The notes: a model not told the origin generated them from the sequence alone. 64,000 bases of DNA from CASFRF01 sp031549345 (GCA_031549345.1 JAVBPY010000003.1:372001-436000); one strand, 5' to 3'; positions 42,131 to 50,698 are shown, numbered from the stretch's first letter. Program-made: numbers and translations.

Positions 42131-44602
42131 ATGAAGAAGACGCAAGATTTTTTTGATGAGCCGATTCCGGCGCCGCCGCGCCTCCTGCGGCGGGCGATGA
42201 ATCTTTCGATCGTCTCTGCGATTTTCTGGACATTTTACTTTTCCGCGACCAACAGTTCCCTCCTGACCGGGGCGATGCTTTCGTTGAAATTCAACGAAGA
42301 ACAGGTTGCGCGGGTGATGTCGCTGAGCCTTGTTTTTCTACCGCTTCAGATTGTCGGCGCGCTTTTGCAGCAGCGTTTTTTTCATCGGAAGAAGTTTTGG
42401 GCCGTTTGCTGCGCGTCGGCCTATGCGATGTTTTTCGTCCTTTCGCTGCTGATGTTCATGTGGGCGCGTCTGGATCCCGTCCTGGGGACGTTTCTTTTCA
42501 TGGGGACATTCGCCGTGGCGCAGATTTTCGTACAGATTCAAGCCGCCACGGGCCTTTCCTGGAACGCGGACATTGTTCCGCCGCGCGAGAGCGCAACGTA
42601 TTGGGCGCGGAAAACCGGCATGGCCACCCTTGCCGGACTTGTGGCGGGGCTTGCTTTCGGTAAAATCGCCGATATTCTCGGACGGGAAAAGCCGCATACC
42701 TATGCGATTTTATTCGCCGCGGGTGCCATTCTGGCGTACATGTCGTTTTTCGTCTACCTCCCCGCCGTCGACCCCGATCCGCGCCCCAAGGGGCTTCCTC
42801 CTTTGCGGCAGCTTTTTGTGGACACATGGAAGAACCGGAACTTCCGGATGCTGACCGCATTTTTCGGCTGGCAGGCGATGGGCGCGTGGCTTTCGTGCAG
42901 CTTTCTTTTCATCCATTTGCAGAAGACGATGGAATTTTCCATGTTCACCATCCAGATATTGCTGGCCATCGGCGCGGCGGTGGGGTTTCTTTCCGCGTAC
43001 TTATTCCGGATTGTCGGTTCCCGCTACGGCCGCAAACCGGTGCTGATTCTTTGCAGTGTTCTCAAAGGCGGGGAGTTTCTTCTGTGGGCCTCGATGATTC
43101 CGCGCGACAGCTGGTTGGACCGGACCGGCGGCGCGCTCATCAACCGGGCGCTGACTTTCTTCCAGATGGAGCCGGTTGCGCTGGATGCGGGCCTTCTCAG
43201 TGCGATTCCTGTTTTTGTTGTGGGCGGTTTTGTGAACGTCGGAATTGCGTCTTCGCAAACGTCGATTCTCACATCGGTGGGGAGTAAAAAGACGCAGGGT
43301 GTTACGTACGGGATCTTTTTCGCCGTGGTCGGCCTCTGCGGCTTTTTGACGGCGAACCTTTCCGGAAGATGGTACGGAACGCTCGCGGAGCAGCCATGGA
43401 TCGAAGCGCCGCTTACTCCGTTCAACTTGTTAAGCGCGCTCTCCGCACTCTTCTACCTTTTGAGCGTCCTCTGGCTGATCCATCTGCGTGAAGACGGGGC
43501 CGCTTCCACGGGGGTGGTTGTACGCGATATTCTGAGCAGCAATCCTTTCCGTTCGGTCTACCACGCCCACGTTCTTACGCAGCCGTTGAGCGAGCTCGGG
43601 CGGGTGGAAGCGCTGACCCGCGCCTCCGGCCGCCTGGTATCCAACGAACTGATCCGCAACATTTACAGCGCCTCGAGCCGCGTGCGCGACGGTGCGCTCC
43701 AAAGCATCGTACGCCAGGAGGAATCCCTTGCACCGGAGGTTGTTGCGGAGGTTGTCAAACTCCTGGACCTTCCGGAGCTCGGGATGCAGACGGCGGCGGC
43801 GCGCGCGCTGGGGCGCATTGGCGAGGCCTCGGCGGTTCCCGCTTTGCTCCGGCATTTCGAGGATGAGGATTTTTCCGTTGCGCAAGCGTCGATTTTCGCG
43901 GCGGGGTTGATCGGCGATGCGCGTTGCGAAGACATGCTGATGCGGATTATCGACAACCCGAAAAAATCGCGCCTTCACTCCGGCGCGGCGGAAGCGCTGA
44001 GCAAAATCGGCGGGCCGCGCCATATCCGCCGCGTGTTCGGTGTGTACGAAAGCCAAACGCATTGGGTGCTCCGGCGCGAGTGCCTGATCTCATCCGTCCG
44101 GCTGCTTTTGCCGGAAAAGAAGGCGGCGTACGCCATGTTTGAAAGCGAAGAACTTCGCCCCGGATCGCAGCTGGAAAAGCGCCTTCGCCGCGTTGTCAAC
44201 CACGAATCGTGGGAAGGGACGATGCGTCCGCCGCCTTTCGAAGAGATTATCGAAGAGTTCGACGCGGGCCGCCTGGAAAAGTGTTCCGCTTGGATTCTTG
44301 CGCCGCTTCTGGAACGTTGCCGGGTGTTTCCGGACCGTCAGAAGACCTTGCCGGTTTCACTTTTAAACGAGTGTTTCATGCCGGCGGGGCGGATGCGCTA
44401 CGGCGCGCTGAACTCGGAGGACCCGGAAGGTTCCAGCCTCTGGTTCCAGGTAAAGCTTTGGGCGGAGATCAAGTACAATTTTGAAACACCCGATTCTACG
44501 TTGTTTTTCGCGCAGCTTCTGGCGGCGGAGGCGTTGCTTGACGGAATGAGTTCGGCGGTGATCCTGGATGAAATTCTGGGAAGAAATACGAAAAATACTT
44601 GA
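42131..44602 (+). CDS. MFS-type transporter fused to HEAT-repeat domain
   Basis: The 823-residue protein joins two parts. Residues 20-460 contain about twelve membrane helices with major-facilitator character, including the loop R-I-V-G-S-R-Y-G-R-K-P. Residues 500-650 contain HEAT-like repeats with the pattern A-A-A-R-A-L-G-R-I-G-E-A-S-A-V-P-A-L, ending in a soluble helical tail to 823. Such a fusion could anchor a partner or sense cargo on the cytoplasmic side. Similar combinations occur among ATP/ADP-type carriers, but I cannot name the substrate. It has its own promoter and stands between cca and rpmE. Confidence 0.7.
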   Translation: MKKTQDFFDEPIPAPPRLLRRAMNLSIVSAIFWTFYFSATNSSLLTGAMLSLKFNEEQVARVMSLSLVFLPLQIVGALLQQRFFHRKKFWAVCCASAYAMFFVLSLLMFMWARLDPVLGTFLFMGTFAVAQIFVQIQAATGLSWNADIVPPRESATYWARKTGMATLAGLVAGLAFGKIADILGREKPHTYAILFAAGAILAYMSFFVYLPAVDPDPRPKGLPPLRQLFVDTWKNRNFRMLTAFFGWQAMGAWLSCSFLFIHLQKTMEFSMFTIQILLAIGAAVGFLSAYLFRIVGSRYGRKPVLILCSVLKGGEFLLWASMIPRDSWLDRTGGALINRALTFFQMEPVALDAGLLSAIPVFVVGGFVNVGIASSQTSILTSVGSKKTQGVTYGIFFAVVGLCGFLTANLSGRWYGTLAEQPWIEAPLTPFNLLSALSALFYLLSVLWLIHLREDGAASTGVVVRDILSSNPFRSVYHAHVLTQPLSELGRVEALTRASGRLVSNELIRNIYSASSRVRDGALQSIVRQEESLAPEVVAEVVKLLDLPELGMQTAAARALGRIGEASAVPALLRHFEDEDFSVAQASIFAAGLIGDARCEDMLMRIIDNPKKSRLHSGAAEALSKIGGPRHIRRVFGVYESQTHWVLRRECLISSVRLLLPEKKAAYAMFESEELRPGSQLEKRLRRVVNHESWEGTMRPPPFEEIIEEFDAGRLEKCSAWILAPLLERCRVFPDRQKTLPVSLLNECFMPAGRMRYGALNSEDPEGSSLWFQVKLWAEIKYNFETPDSTLFFAQLLAAEALLDGMSSAVILDEILGRNTKNT

Positions 44603-44627
44603 AATATCCTGTTTTTGCACTATAGTA
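44600..44627 (+). promoter_or_regulatory. Sigma70-type promoter of rpmE
   Basis: TTGAAA and TATAGT are separated by 16 bases, starting within the stop codon of the MFS-HEAT gene and 43 bases before the rpmE start. Confidence 0.6.
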
Positions 44628-44670
44628 AAGGTTTGTGGAATTACGAATCAAACCCGATTGGAGAGATAAA

Positions 44671-44880
44671 ATGAAAAAAGAAATTCATCCGAAGTACGGC
44701 GATGCGCGCGTGGTGTGCGCTTGCGGCGAAATCTGGCAGATCAAGTCGACTCGTCCCGAGCTTCAGGTCGGCATCTGCGCGAAGTGTCATCCCTTTTTCA
44801 CCGGCAAGCAGAAGTTTGTGGACACCGCGGGGCGCATCGATAAATTCAATCGCCGTTACCGCAAGGAATCGGCGGAATAA
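44671..44880 (+). CDS. rpmE: 50S ribosomal protein L31 (zinc-binding, C+ form)
   Basis: The 69-residue protein starts M-K-K-E-I-H-P-K-Y and carries four zinc ligands, Cys16, Cys18, Cys36 and Cys39, in V-C-A-C-G and I-C-A-K-C-H-P-F-F-T-G. This is the zinc-containing form of L31; a zinc-free paralogue is not seen here. The ATG at 44671 follows GGAGAGATAAA. A terminator separates it from prfA. Confidence 0.95.
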   Translation: MKKEIHPKYGDARVVCACGEIWQIKSTRPELQVGICAKCHPFFTGKQKFVDTAGRIDKFNRRYRKESAE

Positions 44881-44900
44881 TTTCCTCCGAATGCGCGGAA

Positions 44901-44932
44901 AACCCGCCGGTCGCGGATCGGCGGGTTTTTTT
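44901..44932 (+). terminator. Terminator between rpmE and prfA
   Basis: AACCCGCCG pairs perfectly with CGGCGGGTT (9 base pairs, 9-base loop) and the stem runs into a T tract. Confidence 0.9.
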
Positions 44933-44952
44933 ATGCGGAGAAAGCCCAGGCC

Positions 44953-46053
44953 ATGGTTCCCGAGGATATCGCCAATTACATCGACAATTTACGCGAGCGT
45001 TTTTCCGAATTGGAAAAAGCCCTCGCGGATCCGGCTTTGTATTCCAATATGAACGAAGGGCGTCGTCTGACGCAGGAACACCGCCGATTGGAGCAGCTAT
45101 TCGGCAAATTTGATGATTGGAAAAGCGCTCTGGAACGGGCGACGGAGAACCGCAATCTCCTGGCTACGGAGGAAGATCCGGAATTCCGCGAGCTCCTGGC
45201 GCTGGATATTGCCGAGGCGGAAAAACAAGCAGCCTCTTTGGAATCTGCGTTGCAGTTCGCCCTTCTTCCGCCGGACCCGAACGATGCGCGGAACATCATC
45301 GTAGAGATCAAGCCCGCCGCCGGCGGGGACGAGGCGGCGCTTTTTGCGGCGGAGCTTTGGCGTCTTTACACGCACTACGCGGAACGCCGGGGCTGGAAAT
45401 TGGAAATTCTGGAACAGTCCCACAGCGATCTCGGGGGGCTGAAAGGTGTTTCCGGTTCCTTTTCCGGGGAACAGGTTTATTCGCTGATGAAGTACGAGTC
45501 GGGCGTGCACCGGGTACAGCGCGTACCATCCACGGAGAGCGGCGGACGGATTCACACTTCCACCGTAACCGTTTCCGTTATGCCGGAGGCGGAAGCCGTG
45601 GAATTGGAAGTCAAAGCGGAAGAACTCCGATTCGATGTTTTCCGTTCCAGCGGGCCGGGCGGACAATGCGTAAATACAACCGATTCCGCCGTGCGTGTTA
45701 CCCACATTCCGACCGGAATCGCCGTGGCGAGCCAGCAGGAGAAATCCCAGCACCGCAACAAGGAAATCGCGTTGCGCATTCTGTATGCCCGCCTTCTGGA
45801 ACATAAGCAGCAGGCCGAAGCGGCGAAACACGCCGCCGACAAACGCTCCCAGGTCGGAACCGGGGACCGGAGCGAGCGGATACGCACCTACAATTTTCCC
45901 CAGAGCCGTGTTACCGATCACCGGTACAATGTAACCGTGCATTCCCTTCCCGCTTTGATGGAGGGGGCGCTGGATCTTCTCCTTGAGCCCATTGTAACGA
46001 TGGCGTGCGAGCAGCGCCTTGCCGCCCTTCGCGGGGGCGGACCCGGATTCTGA
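44953..46053 (+). CDS. prfA: Peptide chain release factor 1
   Basis: The 366-residue protein has the RF1 layout: an N-terminal helical domain, then V-H-R-V-Q-R-V-P-S-T-E-S with the tripeptide P-S-T in place of the usual P-A-T of RF1, and the catalytic G-G-Q near residue 235 followed by N-T-T-D-S-A-V-R. RF2 would show S-P-F at the anticodon tripeptide, so RF1 is preferred. It reads UAA and UAG. The often adjacent prmC gene, whose product methylates the GGQ glutamine, is not next to it. Confidence 0.93.
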   Translation: MVPEDIANYIDNLRERFSELEKALADPALYSNMNEGRRLTQEHRRLEQLFGKFDDWKSALERATENRNLLATEEDPEFRELLALDIAEAEKQAASLESALQFALLPPDPNDARNIIVEIKPAAGGDEAALFAAELWRLYTHYAERRGWKLEILEQSHSDLGGLKGVSGSFSGEQVYSLMKYESGVHRVQRVPSTESGGRIHTSTVTVSVMPEAEAVELEVKAEELRFDVFRSSGPGGQCVNTTDSAVRVTHIPTGIAVASQQEKSQHRNKEIALRILYARLLEHKQQAEAAKHAADKRSQVGTGDRSERIRTYNFPQSRVTDHRYNVTVHSLPALMEGALDLLLEPIVTMACEQRLAALRGGGPGF

Positions 46054-46082
46054 CGGTTATCTTCAACGTTTGAAAGGAAGAC

Positions 46083-46424
46083 ATGCGGTTGTTGCGTTCA
46101 CGCTTTTTGTTGCATATTCCACTGCTTCTGGCGGCGTTTTTTTTCGTCTCCCGTGATCTCGCGCATCCTTTCTTCCATTCCCACAAAGCTTCTTATGGCC
46201 TTTTCGAGCAGGAAAAGATGGCCGCCGCCGGCACGTCATTGGGCGGACAGGATTCCTGTGACGATGAGTGCCCCTTCTGCTCCGGTCTTTCTTTTGCGCT
46301 GCCTGCTTCCGGCCCGCCTCTTGTTCCGTATTTCCGGGAAACGCTTTCGTTTATTGTTCCGCCCTCTTTTGCGGTGTTTTCCGCCGGAAGCCTTGTCCGC
46401 GCACGGGGGCCGCCCGCCGCATAA
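46083..46424 (+). CDS. Small exported Cys/His protein, weakly DUF2946-like
   Basis: The 113-residue protein has an N-terminal hydrophobic segment (L-L-H-I-P-L-L-L-A-A-F-F-F-V) that could be a signal peptide or anchor, then H-P-F-F-H-S-H and D-D-E-C-P-F-C-S-G. The two His clusters and the C-P-F-C motif suggest metal binding and recall DUF2946-type proteins near metal-uptake genes, but the match is weak. The ribosome site GAAAGGAAG is strong. It is followed by a pseudopilin gene with a His-rich tail. Confidence 0.55.
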   Translation: MRLLRSRFLLHIPLLLAAFFFVSRDLAHPFFHSHKASYGLFEQEKMAAAGTSLGGQDSCDDECPFCSGLSFALPASGPPLVPYFRETLSFIVPPSFAVFSAGSLVRARGPPAA

Positions 46425-46536
46425 TCCGGCATAACGAGACGCCTGGAGCGCTCTCACTCGTCCCCAATTGGCGAAAAACGCCGGAAAGTTCATTCCGGTG
46501 CTTTTTTCGCGACCTTGTATACCCAAAGGATTTTCC

Positions 46537-47214
46537 ATGCGTAAAGCATTTACATTGATTGAATTGTTGGTTGTCATCGCCATTATCGCCATCCTCGCTT
46601 CCATGTTGCTTCCCGCGCTCAATGGCGCACGGCGGAGGGCGCATGCGACGCACTGTCTTTCCAGCCTTCGGCAGACCGGCATCGCCATGATGCTCTATGC
46701 CGATGATTTCGGGGGAAGGCTTCCTGTTGTTCACACAGGAAGTTTTGCCCATGCCAACGAATTGTCGCCGAAAGTCGAGTGGTTCCAAGCGCTCGCCGCC
46801 GGAGTCAAGTACGACCCCAAGTTCCTGCGCTGTCCGGGCGACCTTGCATACGATGCCGAAAATGGAATTCAAAGCTACATGATGAACTCCATTTTCACCT
46901 TCGGCCGTCCGCTCGGGCAATTGCGGAACAGCTCCTTCCAAATCGTTGTTTCCGAACGTGGCTTTGAGGAGGATGGGAAGACCCCGGAGGAGCACCAGTG
47001 CTACGACGCGCAAAGCGAACCCGCCGATTGGAAAGGGCGTCTCGATACTGTCCGGCACGACAATAAAGCAAACTACCTCTTCGCCGATGGGCACGCCGCA
47101 GGTCATGCGTTTGTCGAAACGGTTCCGGACGAGGAGGATACAAGTACAAATAAGCATTTTGTCCGTGAGTGGGTAGGCGAAAGCTATCTCGAGGCACACG
47201 AACATTCTCATTGA
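46537..47214 (+). CDS. Prepilin-type protein with H-X9-DG motif and His-rich tail (pseudopilin)
   Basis: The 225-residue protein starts M-R-K-A-F-T-L-I-E-L-L-V-V-I-A-I-I-A-I-L-A, a prepilin-type signal, with P-A-L-N-G-A-R-R-R-A after it. The C-terminus has H-D-N-K-A-N-Y-L-F-A-D-G, the H-X9-DG signature, and ends in E-A-H-E-H-S-H. The start has AAAGGA at 8 bases. The His-rich end is absent from the pseudopilin at 26142-26888. Together with the preceding Cys/His protein it may point to metal binding at the surface, which is an inference. Confidence 0.82.
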   Translation: MRKAFTLIELLVVIAIIAILASMLLPALNGARRRAHATHCLSSLRQTGIAMMLYADDFGGRLPVVHTGSFAHANELSPKVEWFQALAAGVKYDPKFLRCPGDLAYDAENGIQSYMMNSIFTFGRPLGQLRNSSFQIVVSERGFEEDGKTPEEHQCYDAQSEPADWKGRLDTVRHDNKANYLFADGHAAGHAFVETVPDEEDTSTNKHFVREWVGESYLEAHEHSH

Positions 47215-47318
47215 TAATACCAATTCGCAGTCATAAAGGCGGTTACTAATCTTTAGATTGCTCATTAGTATAAAATGCCCGTCTTGTTGTTTTTTTCAAA
47301 AAAACGTACAAGGGTTGC

Positions 47319-47346
47319 TTGCAAATAATGACATTTGCGGTATAGT
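47319..47346 (+). promoter_or_regulatory. Promoter of the tRNA-Gly genes
   Basis: TTGCAA and TATAGT are separated by 16 bases, and the first tRNA begins 14 bases after the -10 box. Confidence 0.65.
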
Positions 47347-47360
47347 AAGAAACAGGACAT

Positions 47361-47436
47361 GCGAGTGTAGCTCAGTTGGTAGAGCATCACGTTGCCAACG
47401 TGATTGTCGTCGGTTCGATTCCGATCACTCGCTCCA
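47361..47436 (+). tRNA. tRNA-Gly (anticodon GCC), copy 1
   Basis: The 76-base sequence folds as a full cloverleaf. The acceptor stem GCGAGTG pairs with CACTCGC, the D-arm holds AGCTCAGTTGGTAGAGC, the anticodon loop is TTGCCAA on a five-base-pair stem, and the T-arm reads GTCGG-TTCGATT-CCGAT. The discriminator is T and the CCA end is encoded. Confidence 0.97.
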
Positions 47437-47450
47437 CTGTTTCTTTTTGT

Positions 47451-47526
47451 GCGAGTGTAGCTCAGTTGGTAGAGCATCACGTTGCCAACGTGATTGTCGT
47501 CGGTTCGATTCCGATCACTCGCTCCA
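47451..47526 (+). tRNA. tRNA-Gly (anticodon GCC), copy 2
   Basis: This is identical in sequence to the first copy, separated from it by a 14-base T-rich spacer, with an encoded CCA end. Both are probably cut from one transcript. Confidence 0.97.
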
Positions 47527-47557
47527 TTTTTTTCCCCGGGGCAGGAGAATTGATCCC

Positions 47558-48580
47558 ATGAGAGAACTGGGCGTTTATACCCGTTACAGCCGCCTTGGCG
47601 CCTCCAGCCGTTTGCGCTATTGCGACTATTTCGACGCTTGGCGCGACGCGGGGTTCGACGTGCGTTTTCATCCCCTTCTCGGTGATGCTTATTTGCGGCG
47701 CCTTTACGCAACGGGGAGAAAATCGCCCCTGCATGCGGTTTCCGGACTTCTTCGCCGCATGGCCGGCATGCCGTTCCTGCCGGAACGCCTTATGATCGAG
47801 TACGAACTCCTCCCCGGCTTCGGCGCGTCTGTGGAGCTTGCGTTCCTCAAAAAAAAGCGCTATGTGCTGAACTTCGACGACAATGTCTGGGAAAAATATC
47901 CCCCGGGAACCCCCCTGGCAGGGAAATACGACGCTCTGGTCCGCAACGCCGCGGGTGTTATTGCCGCCAACGATTTCCTCCTCGAAAAACTCGCGCGGCA
48001 CAACGAAAATATCATCAAAATTCCAACCGCGGTAGACCTCGGACGTTACGATATTTCAACGGTGAAACATTCTATTTTCACCCTCGCATGGATCGGAACG
48101 CCGGTAACATATGCCTACCTGGAAGCGGCGCTGCCCGCCCTCCGGGCCATGGCCCGCGCCGTCGATTTTGAACTTCTTGTCATCGCCCGCGCCGAGCTTG
48201 CCGCGCGCCCTCTCCCGGGTGTCCGATGCCGCTGGATTGACTGGTGCGAAGAAGCGGAGGTTGAAGAACTTTCGCGCTGCCACGTCGGCATCATGCCCCT
48301 GCCGGACGACCCCTTCGCGCGCGGAAAATCCGCCTACAAGCTCATTCAGTATCTCGCCGCGGGACTCCCAGTAATCGCATCGCCCATCGGCGAAAACCGC
48401 TGCGTAGTCCTCCCCGGTGAAAACGGATTCCTTGCGGAAACCCTGGAAGAATGGGCCGAAGCTCTGTGCTTCCTCGTGCAGAACGACCTTTCAGCGGGTG
48501 CGCGTGCAAGCGCGGAACGCTATTCCCTGAAAAAATACCGCCGTCTTTCCGCCGAATTTCTTCGTCGTGTTTTAAGCTGA
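47558..48580 (+). CDS. Glycosyltransferase, GT4/GT1-like
   Basis: The 340-residue protein has a GT-B layout. The N-terminus reads G-V-Y-T-R-Y-S-R-L-G-A-S-S-R-L-R, typical of family 4 enzymes, and the C-terminal half shows I-G-T-P near residue 175 and G-K-S-A-Y-K-L-I-Q-Y-L-A-A-G-L-P-V-I-A-S, the nucleotide-sugar-binding block. No membrane segment is seen. The start at 47558 follows GCAGGAG. A longer frame reading through the tRNA genes is spurious. The acceptor is unknown; a surface polysaccharide or LPS core role is likely. Confidence 0.82.
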   Translation: MRELGVYTRYSRLGASSRLRYCDYFDAWRDAGFDVRFHPLLGDAYLRRLYATGRKSPLHAVSGLLRRMAGMPFLPERLMIEYELLPGFGASVELAFLKKKRYVLNFDDNVWEKYPPGTPLAGKYDALVRNAAGVIAANDFLLEKLARHNENIIKIPTAVDLGRYDISTVKHSIFTLAWIGTPVTYAYLEAALPALRAMARAVDFELLVIARAELAARPLPGVRCRWIDWCEEAEVEELSRCHVGIMPLPDDPFARGKSAYKLIQYLAAGLPVIASPIGENRCVVLPGENGFLAETLEEWAEALCFLVQNDLSAGARASAERYSLKKYRRLSAEFLRRVLS

Positions 48581-48825
48581 TCCCAGCCCTTGATGCGCCC
48601 GCCTTAGGCGGGTTAGCACAACGCGCCCCGCAAAGACGTTGCTCCAGGATCGCGGAGCGAATGCAAGGGTATTGTTTTGCGCCGCATCGCGGCTCCAAGT
48701 AGGTCGGTGGACAACCCATCCCCGCGCCACCCGACCGGCCGAACGTCGGCACCGGCATCTCGAATGGGGGCCTGGGGGAAGCGCGGTTTTCCCCCGAGGT
48801 TCCATCTCCCCGCGCAATCTGCCTC
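48581..48825. other. Gene-free 245-base stretch with a perfect palindrome
   Basis: No convincing gene lies here. CCCGCCTTAGGCGGG at 48598-48612 is a perfect palindrome 18 bases after the glycosyltransferase stop but without a T tract. The remainder is GC-rich and contains two related motifs, GATCGCGGAGCG and CATCGCGGCTCC. A dispersed repeat or a factor-assisted terminator is possible. Confidence 0.4.
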
Positions 48826-49584
48826 TCAACCGTTGGAATCCCGAACCGAACAATCCATCTCCCCGATGTCCCGGGCAGCAAGATCGCGGAGGACGACGGA
48901 GGCGAGATGGCCGCCGAAAATGGCCGGAATGTAGGAGATGGTTCCGACGCAGGAGCGTTCGCCGGGGTGGAGGGGAGGGCGCACGGCGGAATCCGGGACA
49001 TGTTCGGGGGAGTAGACGACCTTGAGGCCTTTTGCGAAACCGTGGCGGCGAAGTTGTTGTCGCACGGCGCGCGCAAGGCGGCAATGGTCGGTTTTGGCAA
49101 TGTCGGCGATGGTGATTTGGGCCGGATCGACGCGCCCGCCGGAGCCCATGGAGGATACAAGCGGGATGTTTCGTGCTTTGCATTCGAGGATGAAATGAAC
49201 TTTCGCGGAGAGACTGTCAATGGCGTCGATGGCGTAATCGAAGGGGGTTTCGAGGAGCTCCCGGGTCGCCCCATCGGCGATAAAGCGTACGATCGGGGTG
49301 ATTTCCGCCTTGGGATTGATATCGCGTAGACGCTCGGCGAGGACTGTGGCTTTGGGTTGGCCCAGTGTGGAAATGAGTGCGGGGAGTTGCCGGTTCCGAT
49401 TGGAGGATTCGACAATGTCGCCATCGACAAGTGTGAGTCGGCCGATACCGCCGCGCAACAAAAATTCGGCGGCCCAGGAGCCGACGCCGCCGAGGCCGAG
49501 GACGAGAACGTGTGCGTTCTGGAGGCGTTCCAATGCATCTTCGCCGAGGAGCAGGGCGGTTCGGTCGAGAAAATCGGGGATCAT
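48826..49584 (-). CDS. tcdA: tRNA threonylcarbamoyladenosine dehydratase
   Basis: The 252-residue protein is of the E1/ThiF/MoeB-like TcdA (CsdL) family. It starts with R-T-A-L-L-L-G-E-D-A, has the ATP loop G-L-G-G-V-G-S-W-A, V-D-G-D and N-R-N-R-Q, and ends with the Cys-containing block S-C-V-G-T-I-S-Y-I-P-A. It cyclises t6A at position 37 of tRNAs that read ANN codons. Its start overlaps the tatD stop by 4 bases. The CsdA/CsdE partners found in E. coli are not nearby. Confidence 0.88.
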   Translation of the reverse strand: MIPDFLDRTALLLGEDALERLQNAHVLVLGLGGVGSWAAEFLLRGGIGRLTLVDGDIVESSNRNRQLPALISTLGQPKATVLAERLRDINPKAEITPIVRFIADGATRELLETPFDYAIDAIDSLSAKVHFILECKARNIPLVSSMGSGGRVDPAQITIADIAKTDHCRLARAVRQQLRRHGFAKGLKVVYSPEHVPDSAVRPPLHPGERSCVGTISYIPAIFGGHLASVVLRDLAARDIGEMDCSVRDSNG

Positions 49585-50243
49585 AAAGTATCCTTGTTCA
49601 AAAAAAGTTTGAGGTTTTGTGCCATTTGTTTTTGCAGCGCGGCAAGCTCGATATTTCGGTCCATTGCCACGGCGGCGTAAAGTTCGCGGAGAGTGCCACG
49701 TGCCGCGTCGCTTTCCAGCCCGAGATGCGCGAGAGGCAGTGTTTTCGGCGGAATTGTTCCGCAGCTTATCTGGAACCCCGCCTCCAGCCAGGGGACGAGT
49801 TTGCGTTCGCTTCCTCGGAACCCGTGAAGGAGTTTTCGCATTTTCGGGTAAGGGCGCAAGGCATCGAGGACACGGCCTGTGGCTTGCACGGCGTGGATGA
49901 CGACGGGGAGATCCCTCTGGGCGGCGAGTTCCAGCGCCTCCCGGAAGTATTGCTCCTGTACGTCAAGCGCCGGTCCGCGGAGTGCGTCCATGCCGATTTC
50001 GCCGACGGCGGCGGCGCGGGGGAGGGCGGTGCGCCATATTTCCGGAATGCCCACATAGATTTCCGGGAGTGTCCAGGGGTGCAGTTCCAGCGAAAAGAGG
50101 CCGGAGCATGGGCGCGCGACGGAACGCAGCGCCAGGACGTCCGGCTCCGTTTCCGTGGAATGGGTGTGGAAATCGGTATACACGGCGTTCGGCTCCGGGG
50201 GTGTTCCGTGGGGGGCAACGACGATATGATCGGCCAAGTTCAT
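49581..50243 (-). CDS. TatD-family metal-dependent hydrolase
   Basis: The 220-residue protein carries TatD landmarks in order: T-D-F-H-T-H near residue 23, G-E-I-G-M-D near 82, V-V-I-H-A near 115 and H-G-F-R-G-S near 140, with L-E-S-D-A near 178. It is shorter than usual TatD (about 260), and the second metal-site region is reduced. TatD enzymes are 3'-exonucleases acting on DNA or aminoacyl ends. It is cotranscribed with tcdA from a near-perfect promoter. Confidence 0.82.
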   Translation of the reverse strand: MNLADHIVVAPHGTPPEPNAVYTDFHTHSTETEPDVLALRSVARPCSGLFSLELHPWTLPEIYVGIPEIWRTALPRAAAVGEIGMDALRGPALDVQEQYFREALELAAQRDLPVVIHAVQATGRVLDALRPYPKMRKLLHGFRGSERKLVPWLEAGFQISCGTIPPKTLPLAHLGLESDAARGTLRELYAAVAMDRNIELAALQKQMAQNLKLFLNKDTL

Positions 50244-50252
50244 GTTTCTTCT

Positions 50253-50281
50253 ACTATATCGTATGGGGTGCTCTGTGTCAA
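50253..50281 (-). promoter_or_regulatory. Near-perfect promoter of the tatD-tcdA operon
   Basis: On the minus strand TTGACA and TATAGT are separated by 17 bases. The start codon is only about 10 bases past the -10 box, so the transcript would be almost leaderless. Confidence 0.7.
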
Positions 50282-50349
50282 GGAGCCAAATGGAAGTTGT
50301 CTTTTTTCAAAAATAATGCGTGTTTTTGATTTTTTTGCGATTTTCACCC

Positions 50350-50377
50350 TTGAATTTTCGCCGGATTGGTATATTAA
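50350..50377 (+). promoter_or_regulatory. Candidate promoter of the zinc-ribbon and slipin genes
   Basis: TTGAAT and TATTAA are separated by 16 bases, 56 bases before the zinc-ribbon gene. Confidence 0.45.
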
Positions 50378-50433
50378 GTAGTGAGTCAGAACCTGCCGCC
50401 ATGCCCGAAAACCCCGCTACAAGGAGAAACACC

Positions 50434-50664
50434 ATGTCGCATTATCAGTACTATACGCCTTCCGGGGGATGTTCCAGCCGGGGCCAGTGGCTTTGTCCTT
50501 CCTGTCGCGAGGAAGTGCAGCCTGTTGATATCGAAAACTTCCACGCCTGTCCCTACTGCGAACACGTGTTTCGCCGGGACGATGCGCTGGAGGATTACGT
50601 TCTTTCGTCCCTCGTCCGTCAGTGGGCGCTCAAGTCCCGCTGGCCCGACGGACGGAATTCCTAA
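50434..50664 (+). CDS. Small zinc-ribbon protein
   Basis: I do not recognise a named family for this 76-residue protein. It has two C-X2-C knuckles, W-L-C-P-S-C and A-C-P-Y-C, that form a zinc ribbon, then a helical charged end. The ATG at 50434 has AAGGAGAAA at the ideal distance; an upstream ATG at 50401 is in frame but weaker. It lies 34 bases before the slipin gene, so the two are likely cotranscribed. Confidence 0.7.
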   Translation: MSHYQYYTPSGGCSSRGQWLCPSCREEVQPVDIENFHACPYCEHVFRRDDALEDYVLSSLVRQWALKSRWPDGRNS

Positions 50665-50698
50665 AGGTCCGTTCGAATAAACCAAGGAGGAAAGAAGC

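Noticed and set aside
47258..47557. Upstream extension of the glycosyltransferase frame through both tRNA genes
   Set aside because: It translates tRNA sequence into a repeated peptide; the real start with a ribosome site is at 47558.
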